A stretch of DNA of 64,000 nt from Arthrobacter_B sp038069765 (GCF_038069765.1 NZ_JBBPFS010000003.1:62001-126000); one strand, 5' to 3'; shown: positions 23,985 to 33,517, counted from the stretch's first letter. Notes: generated by a model not told the origin, from the letters alone. Numbers and translations: made by a program.

Positions 23985-25421
23985 CTACGGGGCACCGAGG
24001 CCTTCCCGGTCCTCCAGCGCGCGCCCGGAGAATTCGGGAAGTTTGGTCTTCACGAACCAGAAGGACAGGACAGAGAAGATCGTGAAGATCGCGTACATAA
24101 TCCAGACGCCGAAGTTGTCGCTGACCCAGGGGAACGAGAGGGTCACAATGAAGTTGAAGATCCAGTTGACCATCGCGCCGAGCCCCAGCGCCAGCGAGCG
24201 GATATTGTTCGGGAAAACCTCGCCGAGGGTGACCCACATGACCGGCCCCCAGGTGGCGGCGAAGAAGATGACAAAGAGGTTGGCGCCCACGAGGGCCACC
24301 GGACCCCAGATGCCGGGCAGCGCGACGTCGTCGCCCATGCCTTCAGCCTGCGAGAACGAAACCGTTGCCATCAGCAGGCCCACGAACATTCCGGCGGAAC
24401 CGATCATGAGCAGCTTCCGGCGGCCGATGCGGTCAACAAACGCGATGGCCACCAGAGTCATGACGACGTTGATGATCGAGGTGATGACCGACGTCGTAAA
24501 CGAGTCGCTTTCGCTGAATCCCACCGATTTCCACAGCGTCGTGGAGTAGTAGAAGATCGCGTTGATACCCACCAGCTGCTGGAAGGCAGCAATGGCCATG
24601 CCCACCCAGAGGATGGGCTGCAGGCCGAATTTCGGGCCGCGGAGGTCCCTGAAGGTGGGCTGCTTGCTGTTGAAGCTCTCACGGATCTGGCGGATCTTCA
24701 GGTCTGTGTCGACGACGCCGGACACGTTGCGGAGCACCTTCGCTGCATCCTCGTCGCGGTCCTTGCGCACCAGGTACTGCGGCGACTCGGGAATGGTCAG
24801 CGCGAGTACGCCGTAGACAATGGCCGGGAGCACACCCACCAGGAGCATCCAGCGCCAGGCAGCCAGTCCCCACCACAGTTCACCCAGCGCGCTTCCGGCG
24901 GAGTTCGCCAGGAACGCGTCGGAGAGCAGCGCCGCGAAAATGCCCAGCGTGATGGCCAGCTGCTGGACGGAGCCCAGCGCGCCGCGCCATTTGTTGGGGG
25001 CAACTTCTGCAATGTAGCCCGGGGCGATCACGGAGGCGGTGCCGATGGCGAGGCCACCGACGAGGCGCCACCACATCAGATCCCACTCGCTGAAGGCGTA
25101 GGCGGAACCGACGGAGTTGGCGGCGAAGAGAACAGCGGCGCCAACCATGACTTTCTTGCGGCCCAGCCGGTCCGCGAGCTGCCCGGCAAACCAGGCACCG
25201 ACCGCGCATCCCAGCAGGGTAATGGCGACGGTGAACCCCAGCACCCCGGGGCTGAGCGTGAATTCTTCACCGATGGCGTCCACCGCGCCGTTGATGACGG
25301 CGGTGTCAAAGCCGAACAGCAGACCGCCCACCGCAGCCGCCACAGTGACGGCAATCACCTTGAAAGGATGGGCCACCTTCTCTGATTCGCCCGGATTAGG
25401 CCTTGGCTGGCTCGCGCCCAT
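23985..25421 (-). CDS. MFS sugar porter (sugar:proton symporter)
   Basis: 478 residues, 12 transmembrane segments. Sugar-porter signatures: GGLLFGFDTAVINGA, ADRLGRKKVM, PESPQYLVRK, FQQLVGINAIFYYS and VDRIGRRKLL. XylE/GalP-like transporters import pentoses or hexoses with protons. The start at 25421 (MGASQPRPNPGES) is preceded by GGAACC; longer forms lack coding character. A GH10 xylanase is 2 kb away, so xylose is a possible but unproven substrate. Confidence 0.88.
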   Translation of the reverse strand: MGASQPRPNPGESEKVAHPFKVIAVTVAAAVGGLLFGFDTAVINGAVDAIGEEFTLSPGVLGFTVAITLLGCAVGAWFAGQLADRLGRKKVMVGAAVLFAANSVGSAYAFSEWDLMWWRLVGGLAIGTASVIAPGYIAEVAPNKWRGALGSVQQLAITLGIFAALLSDAFLANSAGSALGELWWGLAAWRWMLLVGVLPAIVYGVLALTIPESPQYLVRKDRDEDAAKVLRNVSGVVDTDLKIRQIRESFNSKQPTFRDLRGPKFGLQPILWVGMAIAAFQQLVGINAIFYYSTTLWKSVGFSESDSFTTSVITSIINVVMTLVAIAFVDRIGRRKLLMIGSAGMFVGLLMATVSFSQAEGMGDDVALPGIWGPVALVGANLFVIFFAATWGPVMWVTLGEVFPNNIRSLALGLGAMVNWIFNFIVTLSFPWVSDNFGVWIMYAIFTIFSVLSFWFVKTKLPEFSGRALEDREGLGAP

Positions 25422-25550
25422 GGAAGGTTCCTCTGTCTCTCGTCCGTTAGTTAAAAAGTTCCGCCCCAAACCTAGTAATCCTACGCATAACCCTAGGCAT
25501 GACGTGCGGCGGAGGGAACACGTAAGCCGGGAGCAGGCAGGGAGGGCACG

Positions 25551-25597
25551 AAAGAAGCAGCAGGCTCCGGCCGCCTTTCGGGACCGGAGCCTGCTGC
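25551..25597 (-). terminator. Terminator after the malic enzyme gene
   Basis: Perfect 14-bp stem (25557-25570 with 25584-25597) with a 13-base loop, followed on the minus strand by TTCTTT. It separates malic enzyme from the sugar porter. Confidence 0.75.
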
Positions 25598-25654
25598 CTG
25601 TTCGCACCGGCCGGCGCGGTGCACTGCGCCCGCCGGCCTCGGTGTCCGCCGGCG

Positions 25655-26824
25655 TCAGCGGCTAACGGTATCCGCCACCGCGGCCGCAACTGCCGGAGCT
25701 ACTCTCGGGTCCAGCGCACTCGGAACAATAAAGTCAGCGGCAAGATCTCCGCCCACCAGATCAGAGATGGCGTCGGCAGCTGCGACCTTCATGGCGGGAG
25801 TGATTCGCTTGGCACCACTGTCCAGGGCACCGCGGAACACGCCCGGGAAGGCCAGCACGTTGTTGATCTGGTTCGGAAAATCGCTGCGGCCGGTCGCTAC
25901 GACCGCAGCGTAGCGGGCGGCGACGTCGGGATGAACTTCGGGATCGGGGTTGGAGAGCGCAAAAATGATGGCATCCGGCGCCATCTTCGCCAGGATGGCT
26001 TCATCGACCGTGCCGGAGGAAACCCCGATAAAGGCGTCAGCGCCCCTCAGTGCGTCCGCTGCTGATCCGGACACGCCGCGCGGGTTGGTCCGCGCCGCCA
26101 GGTCCGTTTTGACGCTGCTGAGATCTGTCCGGGACGTTGCGAGAACACCGCGGGAGTCGAGCACCACGACGTCGGAAATGCCGGCCTCCAGCAGGATGTT
26201 GGCACAGGCGACACCGGCGGCTCCGGCCCCCGAGATCACCACTTTGAGTCCTTCCAGGGGTCGGCCGGTGACCCGCGCGGCGTTGCGCAGGGCGGCCAGG
26301 ACCACGATGGCGGTCCCATGCTGGTCATCATGCATCACGGGGCAGTCCAGTGCCTCGATGAGCCGCTGCTCCAGTTCGAAGCAGCGGGGTGCCGAAACAT
26401 CCTCGAGATTCACGGCTCCGTAGCTGGGGCGCAGCCGGAGCAGCGTTTCGATGATCTCGTCAGTGTTGGTGGTGTTCAGGACCAGCGGGATGGCATTCAG
26501 GCCGCCGAAGGCCTTGAACAGGGCCGACTTTCCTTCCATGACCGGCAGCGCGGCGGCCGGACCGATGTCCCCCAGCCCCAGGACGGCGGTGCCGTCACTC
26601 ACCACCACAACCAGCCTTGAGGCCCAGGTGTGGGTTTGTGCCAGGGCCGGATCGGCGGCGATGGCCCGGCTGACTTGGGCGACGCCGGGCGTGTAGGCGA
26701 TGGAGAGGGCGCGGGTGCTGTCCAGAGGCAGCAGCGGATCAACCGAGAGCTTTCCGCCCTCGTGCGAGGCGAAGATTTCCTCCGTGCTGACGGGACGCTG
26801 CCGGTCGCGTGCGTGTGCGGTCAC
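25655..26824 (-). CDS. NAD(P)-dependent malic enzyme (short form)
   Basis: 389 residues. Decarboxylates malate to pyruvate. Motifs: SIAYTPGVAQVSRAI (catalytic Tyr), VMEGKSALFKAFGG (catalytic Lys), VMHDDQHGTAIV (metal Asp residues), GAGAAGVACANILL (nucleotide fold) and FALSNPDPEV. It lacks the C-terminal phosphotransacetylase-like domain of MaeB. I chose GTG at 26824 because AGGAG lies seven bases before it and the protein then starts VTAHARDRQRPVSTEEIF; an upstream ATG at 26905 has no such site. Cofactor preference is not clear. Confidence 0.88.
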   Translation of the reverse strand: MTAHARDRQRPVSTEEIFASHEGGKLSVDPLLPLDSTRALSIAYTPGVAQVSRAIAADPALAQTHTWASRLVVVVSDGTAVLGLGDIGPAAALPVMEGKSALFKAFGGLNAIPLVLNTTNTDEIIETLLRLRPSYGAVNLEDVSAPRCFELEQRLIEALDCPVMHDDQHGTAIVVLAALRNAARVTGRPLEGLKVVISGAGAAGVACANILLEAGISDVVVLDSRGVLATSRTDLSSVKTDLAARTNPRGVSGSAADALRGADAFIGVSSGTVDEAILAKMAPDAIIFALSNPDPEVHPDVAARYAAVVATGRSDFPNQINNVLAFPGVFRGALDSGAKRITPAMKVAAADAISDLVGGDLAADFIVPSALDPRVAPAVAAAVADTVSR

Positions 26825-26987
26825 GATGAAGCTCCTGCCGAAGATGCCGGGAAAGGGCCCGGCCGGCGTCGGTGGCGTGCCGATTTTCAGTGTAACGGAA
26901 ATCACGCCCGGGGAGCCCTGCCCGCCTGCCGCAGGTCATGGCCGGGCAGCCGGTCAAAAACGGCGGGGTTGGGACCGCAAACCGGTC

Positions 26988-27032
26988 AAAAAAAGGCTCC
27001 CCGGCCAGCATTTTAAGCTGGCCGGGGAGCCT
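26988..27032 (-). terminator. Terminator after tRNA-Asn copy 1
   Basis: Perfect 16-bp stem (26994-27009 with 27017-27032) with a 7-base loop, followed on the minus strand by seven T. One of the strongest intrinsic terminators in the window. Confidence 0.9.
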
Positions 27033-27037
27033 GTTTG

Positions 27038-27110
27038 CTCCTCCGACTGGACTTGAACCAGTAACCCTTCGATTAACAGTCGAATGCTCTGCCAATTGAG
27101 CTACGGAGGA
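27038..27110 (-). tRNA. tRNA-Asn (GTT), copy 1
   Basis: 73 bases; acceptor TCCTCCG pairs with CGGAGGA, discriminator G, anticodon GTT in loop CTGTTAA, T-loop TTCAAGT. CCA is not encoded. Identical over its full length to copy 2 at 28545-28617. A TATAGT (27124-27129, minus strand) 13 bases upstream is a likely -10 element. Confidence 0.95.
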
Positions 27111-27235
27111 AAGCGCGAGTTCTACTATACAGGGTTTTTGGAGTGCATGTGCACGGCTGCGGTGTGGTCTGACTCTCTTTTGCGGGCCGAAATGAGCACC
27201 GGTGCACCTGCCTGCCCCAATGACGCCCGGCACCC

Positions 27236-27264
27236 TTGACCCTCCTGCTCTCTGTTCCTAGCCT
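27236..27264 (+). promoter_or_regulatory. Candidate promoter of the xylanase gene
   Basis: TTGACC (27236-27241) and TAGCCT (27259-27264) with a 17-base spacer, about 100 bases before the xylanase ATG. Good -35 match and a fair -10. Confidence 0.4.
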
Positions 27265-27365
27265 TTGTCTGGTCCCGGCCTTTCCGCACAGCGGATCCCC
27301 GGGGCTGCAAGGCCGGTGGGACGACCGTTCCGATGGCCGGATACCTTTACTCAAGGGAGAGTCTC

Positions 27366-28490
27366 ATGAAGGTTCCGCAGTTACTCCTCGCAGCAGTCCT
27401 GGCCTCGGCGCTGCTGCTGCAAGCGGCTCCGGCGCAGGCACACCAACCGGACGGAAAACACCCGCCCGGGCAATCGAAACAGGACACCCTGCGCCGCGCA
27501 GCACCGAAGGACTTCAAAATTGGCTCCGCCGTGGCAGGCGGCGGCCACCATGAGAGCCAGGACTACCCGGATCCTTTTACCTTCGACAAGGAATACCGCA
27601 AGCTTTTAGGGGCCGAATTCAGCTCTGTCTCCCCCGAGAACCAGGCAAAATGGGAATTCATTCATCCGGAGCCCGGCGTCTACCGCTTCGCCGAAATGGA
27701 TGCGATTGTCCGGTTTGCGCAAAAGAACAAGCAGGCGGTGCGGGGCCATACCTTGTTCTGGCACAGTCAGAACCCTCAGTGGCTGGAGCAGGGGAACTTC
27801 TCGGATGACGAGCTGCGTGCGATCCTCAAGGACCATATTCAGACGGTGGTGGGCCGGTACGCCGGAAAAATCCAGCAGTGGGACGTTGCCAACGAGATCT
27901 TCAACGACGACGGAACCCTGCGCACAGCTGACAACATCTGGATCCGCGAGCTGGGTCCGGACATTATCGCCGACGCCTTCCGCTGGGCGCATGAAGCCGA
28001 TCCGTCGGCCAAGCTGTTCTTCAACGACTTCGGAGTCGAGGACATCAATGCGAAGAGCAACGCCTATCTGGAACTCATTCCGCGGCTTCAGGCTCAGGGG
28101 GTGCCGGTGGACGGCTTCGCCGTGCAGGGCCATCTGAGCACCCGTTACGGTTTCCCCTCCAACCTCCAGGCCAACCTGCAGCGCTTCGACGACCTGGGGC
28201 TGGAGACGGCGGTTACCGAGATGGATGTGCGCATGGACGTCGCTGCCGGCACGGAGCCCACGGCGGCCCAGCTGGAGAAGCAGGCAGACTACTACCAGCG
28301 TGCCCTCGAGGCCTGCCTCGCCGTCGACGGCTGCAGGTCCTTCACCATCTGGGGCTTTACCGACAAATACTCCTGGGTTCCGGTCTTTTTCGCCGGAGAA
28401 GGTGAAGCGACAGTGATGGACGAGAACTTCACCCGGAAACCGGCCTACTACGCTGTGCGGGACACGCTGCGTTCTGCGGCCAGGCGGTAA
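27366..28490 (+). CDS. Secreted endo-1,4-beta-xylanase, GH10
   Basis: 374 residues. Signal peptide MKVPQLLLAAVLASALLLQA ending AQA (cleavage after residue 25), then a single GH10 domain. Acid/base Glu in WDVANEIFND (E177), nucleophile in AVTEMDVRM (E285); GHTLFWHSQNPQWL and FTIWGFTDKYSWVP complete the site. It hydrolyses xylan backbone outside the cell. No carbohydrate-binding or wall anchor domain. GGGAGA precedes the ATG at 27366. It stands alone between two identical tRNA-Asn genes and is transcribed opposite to them, which suggests insertion at a tRNA locus. Confidence 0.93.
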   Translation: MKVPQLLLAAVLASALLLQAAPAQAHQPDGKHPPGQSKQDTLRRAAPKDFKIGSAVAGGGHHESQDYPDPFTFDKEYRKLLGAEFSSVSPENQAKWEFIHPEPGVYRFAEMDAIVRFAQKNKQAVRGHTLFWHSQNPQWLEQGNFSDDELRAILKDHIQTVVGRYAGKIQQWDVANEIFNDDGTLRTADNIWIRELGPDIIADAFRWAHEADPSAKLFFNDFGVEDINAKSNAYLELIPRLQAQGVPVDGFAVQGHLSTRYGFPSNLQANLQRFDDLGLETAVTEMDVRMDVAAGTEPTAAQLEKQADYYQRALEACLAVDGCRSFTIWGFTDKYSWVPVFFAGEGEATVMDENFTRKPAYYAVRDTLRSAARR

Positions 28491-28499
28491 CTGACAAAC

Positions 28500-28538
28500 A
28501 ATGAGGCCCTGACCGGTATACCCGGTCAGGGCCTCATT
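28500..28538. terminator. Bidirectional hairpin between xylanase and tRNA-Asn copy 2
   Basis: Perfect 17-bp stem (28500-28516 with 28522-28538) with a 5-base loop. It sits 10 bases after the xylanase stop and 7 bases beyond the 3' end of tRNA-Asn copy 2, so it can serve both. T-tracts are short on either side. Confidence 0.8.
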
Positions 28539-28544
28539 TACTTG

Positions 28545-28617
28545 CTCCTCCGACTGGACTTGAACCAGTAACCCTTCGATTAACAGTCGAATGCTCTGCC
28601 AATTGAGCTACGGAGGA
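28545..28617 (-). tRNA. tRNA-Asn (GTT), copy 2
   Basis: Same 73 bases as copy 1, with the same fold and anticodon GTT. About 23 bases of 5' flank are also partly conserved (AAGCGCG then CTACT and TACAG), including a TAGAGT at 28631-28636 in place of the TATAGT of copy 1. Confidence 0.95.
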
Positions 28618-28701
28618 AAGCGCGTGTCCTACTCTACAGAGGTTTCGCGGGGAAGCGAAATCGGCGCCCTGGCACCGATGCAGGCTTCCCCGCGGGGCCG
28701 C

Positions 28702-30696
28702 CTACTGGTCGCCGCGGAGAGCCCGGCGCTGCATTTCCAGTTCCATCAGGTCCCGGTTCAGCTGCTGGAACAGAGCAGGGTCCGCAGTGGGGTCCAGCCG
28801 CTGCAGCTGACCGAGCTTTTCCGCCTTCAGATGGGTCACCTGCAGTTCGAACAGCCGGTTCAGGATGTCCCGGCAGTAGCGCTGCAGGGCGTCGTCGTCG
28901 CGCGCATGCAGCGGCGTCACCGCCAGCTCGCTGACAAAGTCGCGCAGCGTGTCGGGAAGCTCCTGGCGGACCTGCTCCACCCACTGCGCCGGAGCGGTAC
29001 CGGCCTGGCCTGCGGCAATGATGGCGTTGTGCACCGCCAAATACGCGGGAACCGAAAAGCGGGCAGCTTTGAAGCGCTCCCACTGCCCCTCGTCCAGCAG
29101 TCCCGGCTGCTGCAGCGCAACTTCCAGAGCCTGGCGCTCCATGCGTGCGGCCGGGTCCCGCGGATCCGGCCGGGAGAACGCCGGCGGCTCCAGCGTGGGT
29201 TCCGGCACCTGCTGCTGGTACCCGGTGTGCTGGCCCTGCTGGGGACCCCGGCCCTCACGGGCGTCACGGTGCTGGGCGCCCCGTGCGTCGCGCTGGGAGC
29301 CGCGGCCGTCGTCGTGCCCTGAGGTGTTGTGCTGGCCCTTGCCGTGCGAGCCGCCCTCGCGCAGCCGCTTGGCAGCTCCCGCAACGGCCCGGGTGACGTC
29401 GTCGACGTCGGTCCCCAGCCAGCCGGCAAGCTCGCGGGCGTAGGCCGGGCGCATGGCGGGATCACGGATTTCGGCCACCACGGGCGCCGCGGCGCGCAGT
29501 GCCTGCACCCGTCCTTCCACCGTGTTCAGATCGAACTTGCGCAGCGTGGAACGGATCGAGAACTCAAACAGGGGACGGCGGGAGCGGATCAGCTCGGCAA
29601 CGGCGGAGTCGCCGTGCTTCTGCCGGATGTCACAGGGATCCATGCCCTCGGGGTCAACCGCCACGTAGGTCTGGGCCGTAAAACGCTGGTCCAGGTCAAA
29701 CGCACGCAGGGCAGCTTTCTGGCCGGCGGCGTCGCCGTCGAAGGTGAAGATGACCTCTCCCCCGGTGCCGTCGTCGGAGAGCAGCCGGCGGGCAATCTTG
29801 ATGTGGTCCTCGCCGAAGGCGGTGCCGCAGGTTGCGACGGCGGTGGTGATCCCGGCCAGGTGGCAGGCCATCACGTCGGTGTAGCCCTCGACGACGACGA
29901 TCTGCCGGTCCTTGGCGATGGAACGCTTGGCCAGGTCAATGCCGTACAGCACCTGGGACTTCTTGTAGAGCGCGGTCTCCGGGGTGTTCAGGTATTTGGG
30001 ACCCTGATCATCCTCGTACAGTTTGCGCGCACCGAAACCGATGACGGCGCCGGTCAGGTCGCGGATGGGCCAGATCAGCCGGCCGCGGAAACGGTCGTAG
30101 AAACGGGAGGCGTCGGAGCCGGTGGAGAACATGCCGGTGCCGGCCAGTTCCTCGCGGGTGAAGCCCTTGTCGGTGAGGTGCTTGAGCAGCGAGTCCCAGC
30201 CCTGCGGGGCATAGCCGACGCCGAAGTGGTGTGCTGCCGCCGGGTCGAAGCCGCGCTCCTGCAGGAAATCCCGGGCAGCCTGGGCACCTGGGGTGCGCAG
30301 CTGGGCCACGAAGAACTCCGCGGCGATCTTATGGGCATCCAGGAGGCGCTGGCGCTTGCCCACGTCTTCACGGCGGGGGCCGGTGCCGCCGTCCTCGTAG
30401 TGCAGCTCGTAACCGAGCCGGGCGGCGAGCTTCTCCACCGTCTCGGAGAAGGTTCCGTGGTCCATTTTCTGCACGAAGGAGATGACGTCGCCGCTCTCGC
30501 CGCAGCCGAAGCAGTGGTAGGACCCCACCTGCGGGCGGACGTGGAAGGACGGTGAACGCTCGTCGTGGAACGGGCACAGGCCCTTGTAGGAGCCGATGCC
30601 GGCGGACTTGAGCGTCACATAGCCGTCAATCACGGCCTTGATGTCGGTGCGGGAGCGTACTTCGTCAATATCTTCGCGTTTAATCAGACCGACCAT
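28702..30696 (-). CDS. dnaG: DNA primase
   Basis: 664 residues. N-terminal CHC2 zinc finger (CPFHDERSPSF and YHCFGCGESGD), catalytic core with toprim motifs (VVEGYTDVMACHLAGI, FTFDGDAAGQKAALRA) and the C-terminal helicase-interacting region. A Gly/His/Arg/Gln-rich linker (about 455-520) joins core and C-terminal domain. It lays RNA primers at the replication fork. Last gene of dusB-dgt-dnaG, 92 bases after dgt, an order common in actinobacteria. Confidence 0.96.
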   Translation of the reverse strand: MVGLIKREDIDEVRSRTDIKAVIDGYVTLKSAGIGSYKGLCPFHDERSPSFHVRPQVGSYHCFGCGESGDVISFVQKMDHGTFSETVEKLAARLGYELHYEDGGTGPRREDVGKRQRLLDAHKIAAEFFVAQLRTPGAQAARDFLQERGFDPAAAHHFGVGYAPQGWDSLLKHLTDKGFTREELAGTGMFSTGSDASRFYDRFRGRLIWPIRDLTGAVIGFGARKLYEDDQGPKYLNTPETALYKKSQVLYGIDLAKRSIAKDRQIVVVEGYTDVMACHLAGITTAVATCGTAFGEDHIKIARRLLSDDGTGGEVIFTFDGDAAGQKAALRAFDLDQRFTAQTYVAVDPEGMDPCDIRQKHGDSAVAELIRSRRPLFEFSIRSTLRKFDLNTVEGRVQALRAAAPVVAEIRDPAMRPAYARELAGWLGTDVDDVTRAVAGAAKRLREGGSHGKGQHNTSGHDDGRGSQRDARGAQHRDAREGRGPQQGQHTGYQQQVPEPTLEPPAFSRPDPRDPAARMERQALEVALQQPGLLDEGQWERFKAARFSVPAYLAVHNAIIAAGQAGTAPAQWVEQVRQELPDTLRDFVSELAVTPLHARDDDALQRYCRDILNRLFELQVTHLKAEKLGQLQRLDPTADPALFQQLNRDLMELEMQRRALRGDQ

Positions 30697-30788
30697 GCCA
30701 CCCAGTCTATTCTTCCTGTCCTAACCGGTCCGGCAGCACGGGCCGGCCCGTCGTGGCCGTCCGGCCGCGCGGAGGCCGGAAAATCCGT

Positions 30789-32072
30789 TTACCAGAGCGC
30801 CGGAACCGGTCCGACCAGCCGTTCGTGCAGAGCCAAAGCCGATCCGTCAGTGAGGGACGCCACCTGGTCCACCACCACGCGCAGCCGTGCGCCGTCGTCG
30901 TCCGCCTCGCGCCAGTCAGCGGCGAACATCGGCTCCAGGTGCCGGTCCCCCGTGGCCGACAGTTGCGCCACCAGGGCGGTGAGGATTTCGCGCTGCCGTT
31001 CATAGAGGGGCTGGCGCTGGTCGGTGGTCATCACAAAGGTGGTGGCCAGGCCCTTCATCACCGCAATCTCGAGGCGGGTTTCCTCCGGGATGACCATTTC
31101 CGCGTGGTACCGCGTGAGCGGATCGGTGCCGTAAATGCCGCGGGTGGCTTCGAGGGCGCTGTTGCAGAACCGGCCGATCAGCTGGCTGGTCATGTCCTTG
31201 AGCGCCGCCATCGCCTTGCGGCTGCCGTCAGATTCGCGGACCCAGACCGGATCGGACTCCAGCCGCTTCAGGGCCGCTTCGATGGCCGCACCGTCGGTGC
31301 CGGGCAGGTACCACTGCTGCGTGTAGCCGACCACGCGCGCGCGCTGGTCCGGGTTGTCCAGCCACTTGAGCTGGACGTGGCCGGCCACAATGGCGTCTTC
31401 GACGTCGTGCACGGAGTAGGAAATGTCATCGGCAAGGTCCATGACCTGGGCCTCGAGGCAGGAGCGGCCGGCGGGGGCGCCGTCGCGCAGCCAGGTGAAC
31501 ACCGGCAGATCATCCTCATAGACACCGAACTTGGTGGTGCGGTGCCCGTTGACCAGCGGTGCTTCGGTGATCGGCCAGGGGTACTTGGTGGCGGCGTCGA
31601 GGGAGGCGCGGGTCAGGTTCAGGCCGGCCGGGCCGCCGTCTGGCGCTATGATCTTGGGCTCGAGCCGGGTCAGCAGCCGCAGGGTCTGGGCGTTGCCCTC
31701 GAAACCGCCGATGGCGTGCGCAATGTCGTTCAGCGCGGTTTCGCCGTTGTGCCCGAACGGCGGGTGTCCCAGGTCGTGCGAAAGGCAGGCGGCGTCGACG
31801 ACGTCGGGGTCGCAGCCCAGCGCATTGCCCAGTTCGCGGCCCACCTGGGCCACTTCCAGGGAGTGCGTCAGGCGGGTCCGGACAAAGTCGTCGGTGTCCG
31901 GAGCCACGACCTGCGTTTTGGCGCCCAGCCGGCGCAGCGCCGAGGAATGCAGCACGCGGGCGCGGTCCCGGCCGAACTGGGTCCGGTTGGTGTTCTTGGC
32001 AGGCTCGGTGACCCATCGTGCAAGGTCAACGTCGGTATAGCCTGCGGTTTGGAAAGCCTGCGGAAAGGTCAT
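30789..32072 (-). CDS. dgt: dGTP triphosphohydrolase-like HD protein
   Basis: 427 residues. HD-domain metal ligands in RLTHSLEVAQV and CLSHDLGHPPFGHNGE; N-terminal NRTQFGRDRARVLHSSALRRL is typical of the dGTPase family. It cleaves dNTPs, mainly dGTP, to nucleoside and triphosphate. Starts six bases after the dusB stop, so it is co-transcribed. Confidence 0.92.
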   Translation of the reverse strand: MTFPQAFQTAGYTDVDLARWVTEPAKNTNRTQFGRDRARVLHSSALRRLGAKTQVVAPDTDDFVRTRLTHSLEVAQVGRELGNALGCDPDVVDAACLSHDLGHPPFGHNGETALNDIAHAIGGFEGNAQTLRLLTRLEPKIIAPDGGPAGLNLTRASLDAATKYPWPITEAPLVNGHRTTKFGVYEDDLPVFTWLRDGAPAGRSCLEAQVMDLADDISYSVHDVEDAIVAGHVQLKWLDNPDQRARVVGYTQQWYLPGTDGAAIEAALKRLESDPVWVRESDGSRKAMAALKDMTSQLIGRFCNSALEATRGIYGTDPLTRYHAEMVIPEETRLEIAVMKGLATTFVMTTDQRQPLYERQREILTALVAQLSATGDRHLEPMFAADWREADDDGARLRVVVDQVASLTDGSALALHERLVGPVPALW

Positions 32073-32078
32073 GGGTGT

Positions 32079-33251
32079 TTAGCCACCTGAGATGTTGAGT
32101 TCGGCTGCGGAAATGACGGACTTCTGTGCGGCATTGAGCTCCCGCGATTCCAACCAGTTTTCCGGCAGTGCGGTCTTTTTCGGTGATCCGGCACGCCCGC
32201 GGGGCCCTTCGGCGTCGACGCCGGGGTACGGGGCGTCGGGGTCCAGCTGGTCCAGGAGCTCACGGAGCACTTCGAGCGTGGGCACGGTGGCCAACTGGGC
32301 GCGGAGGTCCCCGCCGACAACGTAGCCCTTGAAATACCAGGCCATGTGCTTGCGGATGTCTCGCAGGGCCATCATTTCGCCGCCGAAGGTTTCCACCAGC
32401 AGTTCGGCGTGCCGGTAGACGCTCTCGGAGACTTCCTTCAGGCCCGGGCGGTGCCGCAGGTCGCTGCCTTCGAAGGCTGCCTGCAGGTCGCCGAAGAGCC
32501 AGGGCCGGCCCTGGCAGCCGCGGCCGATGACGACGCCGTCGACGCCTGTCTCGCGCACCATGGCAATGGCGTCCTCGGCGGACCAGATGTCACCGTTGCC
32601 GAGGACGGGGATGTCCGGCAGTGCTTCACGCAATTCGGCGATGGCGGACCAGTCGGCCTTGCCGGAGTAGAACTGGGAGGCGGTGCGGCCGTGCAGGGCG
32701 ACGGCGGCGACACCGGAGTCGCGGGCGATGCGGCCGGCGTCGAGGAAGGTCAGATGATCCTCGTCGATGCCCTTGCGCATCTTGATGGTCAGCGGGACGT
32801 TGCCCTTGGAGGCTTCCTTTACCGCGGTCTGCACGATGGCCTTGAACAGGTCCAGCTTCCAGGGCAGGGCCGAGCCGCCACCCTTGCGGGTGACCTTGGG
32901 GACGGGGCAGCCGAAGTTCAGGTCAATGTGGTCGGCGCGGTCTTCCTCGACGAGGATGCGGATGGCGGCGCCGACGGTCACGGGGTCAACGCCGTACAGC
33001 TGGACGGAGCGGACCTTTTCGTCGTCGTCGTGCTCAATGATGCGCAGCGATTCCGGCGAGCGCTCCACGAGGGCGCGGGAGGTGACCATTTCCGTCACGT
33101 ACAGGCCGCCGCCGTATTCACGGCAGAGGCGGCGGAAGGCCTTGTTGGTAATGCCGGCCATGGGAGCCAGGATTACCGGCGTATCCACGGTGATGGGACC
33201 GAGCTGCAGCGGGGGCAGCTCGAGCTTGAGTTCTGGGGATGAAACAGTCAC
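32079..33251 (-). CDS. dusB: tRNA-dihydrouridine synthase
   Basis: 390 residues. FMN-binding opening PVILAPMAGITNKAFRRL, active-site Cys in LNFGCPVPKVTRKGGGSALP, and VLGNGDIWSAEDA with GRGCQGRPWLFGD. It reduces uridines in tRNA D-loops using FMN and NADPH. GTG start. First gene of the dusB-dgt-dnaG operon. Which uridines it modifies is not known from sequence. Confidence 0.93.
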   Translation of the reverse strand: MTVSSPELKLELPPLQLGPITVDTPVILAPMAGITNKAFRRLCREYGGGLYVTEMVTSRALVERSPESLRIIEHDDDEKVRSVQLYGVDPVTVGAAIRILVEEDRADHIDLNFGCPVPKVTRKGGGSALPWKLDLFKAIVQTAVKEASKGNVPLTIKMRKGIDEDHLTFLDAGRIARDSGVAAVALHGRTASQFYSGKADWSAIAELREALPDIPVLGNGDIWSAEDAIAMVRETGVDGVVIGRGCQGRPWLFGDLQAAFEGSDLRHRPGLKEVSESVYRHAELLVETFGGEMMALRDIRKHMAWYFKGYVVGGDLRAQLATVPTLEVLRELLDQLDPDAPYPGVDAEGPRGRAGSPKKTALPENWLESRELNAAQKSVISAAELNISGG

Positions 33252-33308
33252 ACCCCCATTCTCTCAAGCCGGTGCAAATCCTGCCTGCCGGGGTTCCATG
33301 GCCCTCCC

Positions 33309-33402
33309 GTAGTACAGATACCGGGCTCATCCGGACGGGATAGGCCCGTTACCTGTACTACCGATCTCCGATAAGCCCGTTATCTGTACTACCGATCTCC
33401 GG
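33309..33402. repeat. Palindromic intergenic element, copy A with extra half-unit
   Basis: Arms at 33309-33326 and 33344-33361 (core GTACAG...CTGTAC) enclose a 17-base loop ending GGGATAG. A 31-bp tandem duplication (33341-33371 and 33372-33402) repeats the right arm. The same arms and loop pattern recur at 36655-36701. It lies in the dusB/fatty-acid-transporter divergent spacer (33252-33600), which otherwise holds only the transporter promoter. Confidence 0.85.
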
Positions 33403-33487
33403 GAAGGGCAGATCCAGCGGAATCGGTTGCGGGCGAAAGGCACCGGACTTGACCGTCCGGCAGCTCGACCGGCCGGGACGGCATTGA

Positions 33488-33517
33488 TTGACAGGGCGGA
33501 ACCGCTGCCCCTAGCGT
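33488..33517 (+). promoter_or_regulatory. Candidate promoter of the short-chain fatty acid transporter
   Basis: Perfect -35 TTGACA (33488-33493) and TAGCGT (33512-33517) with an 18-base spacer, 84 bases before the ATG. Confidence 0.5.
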
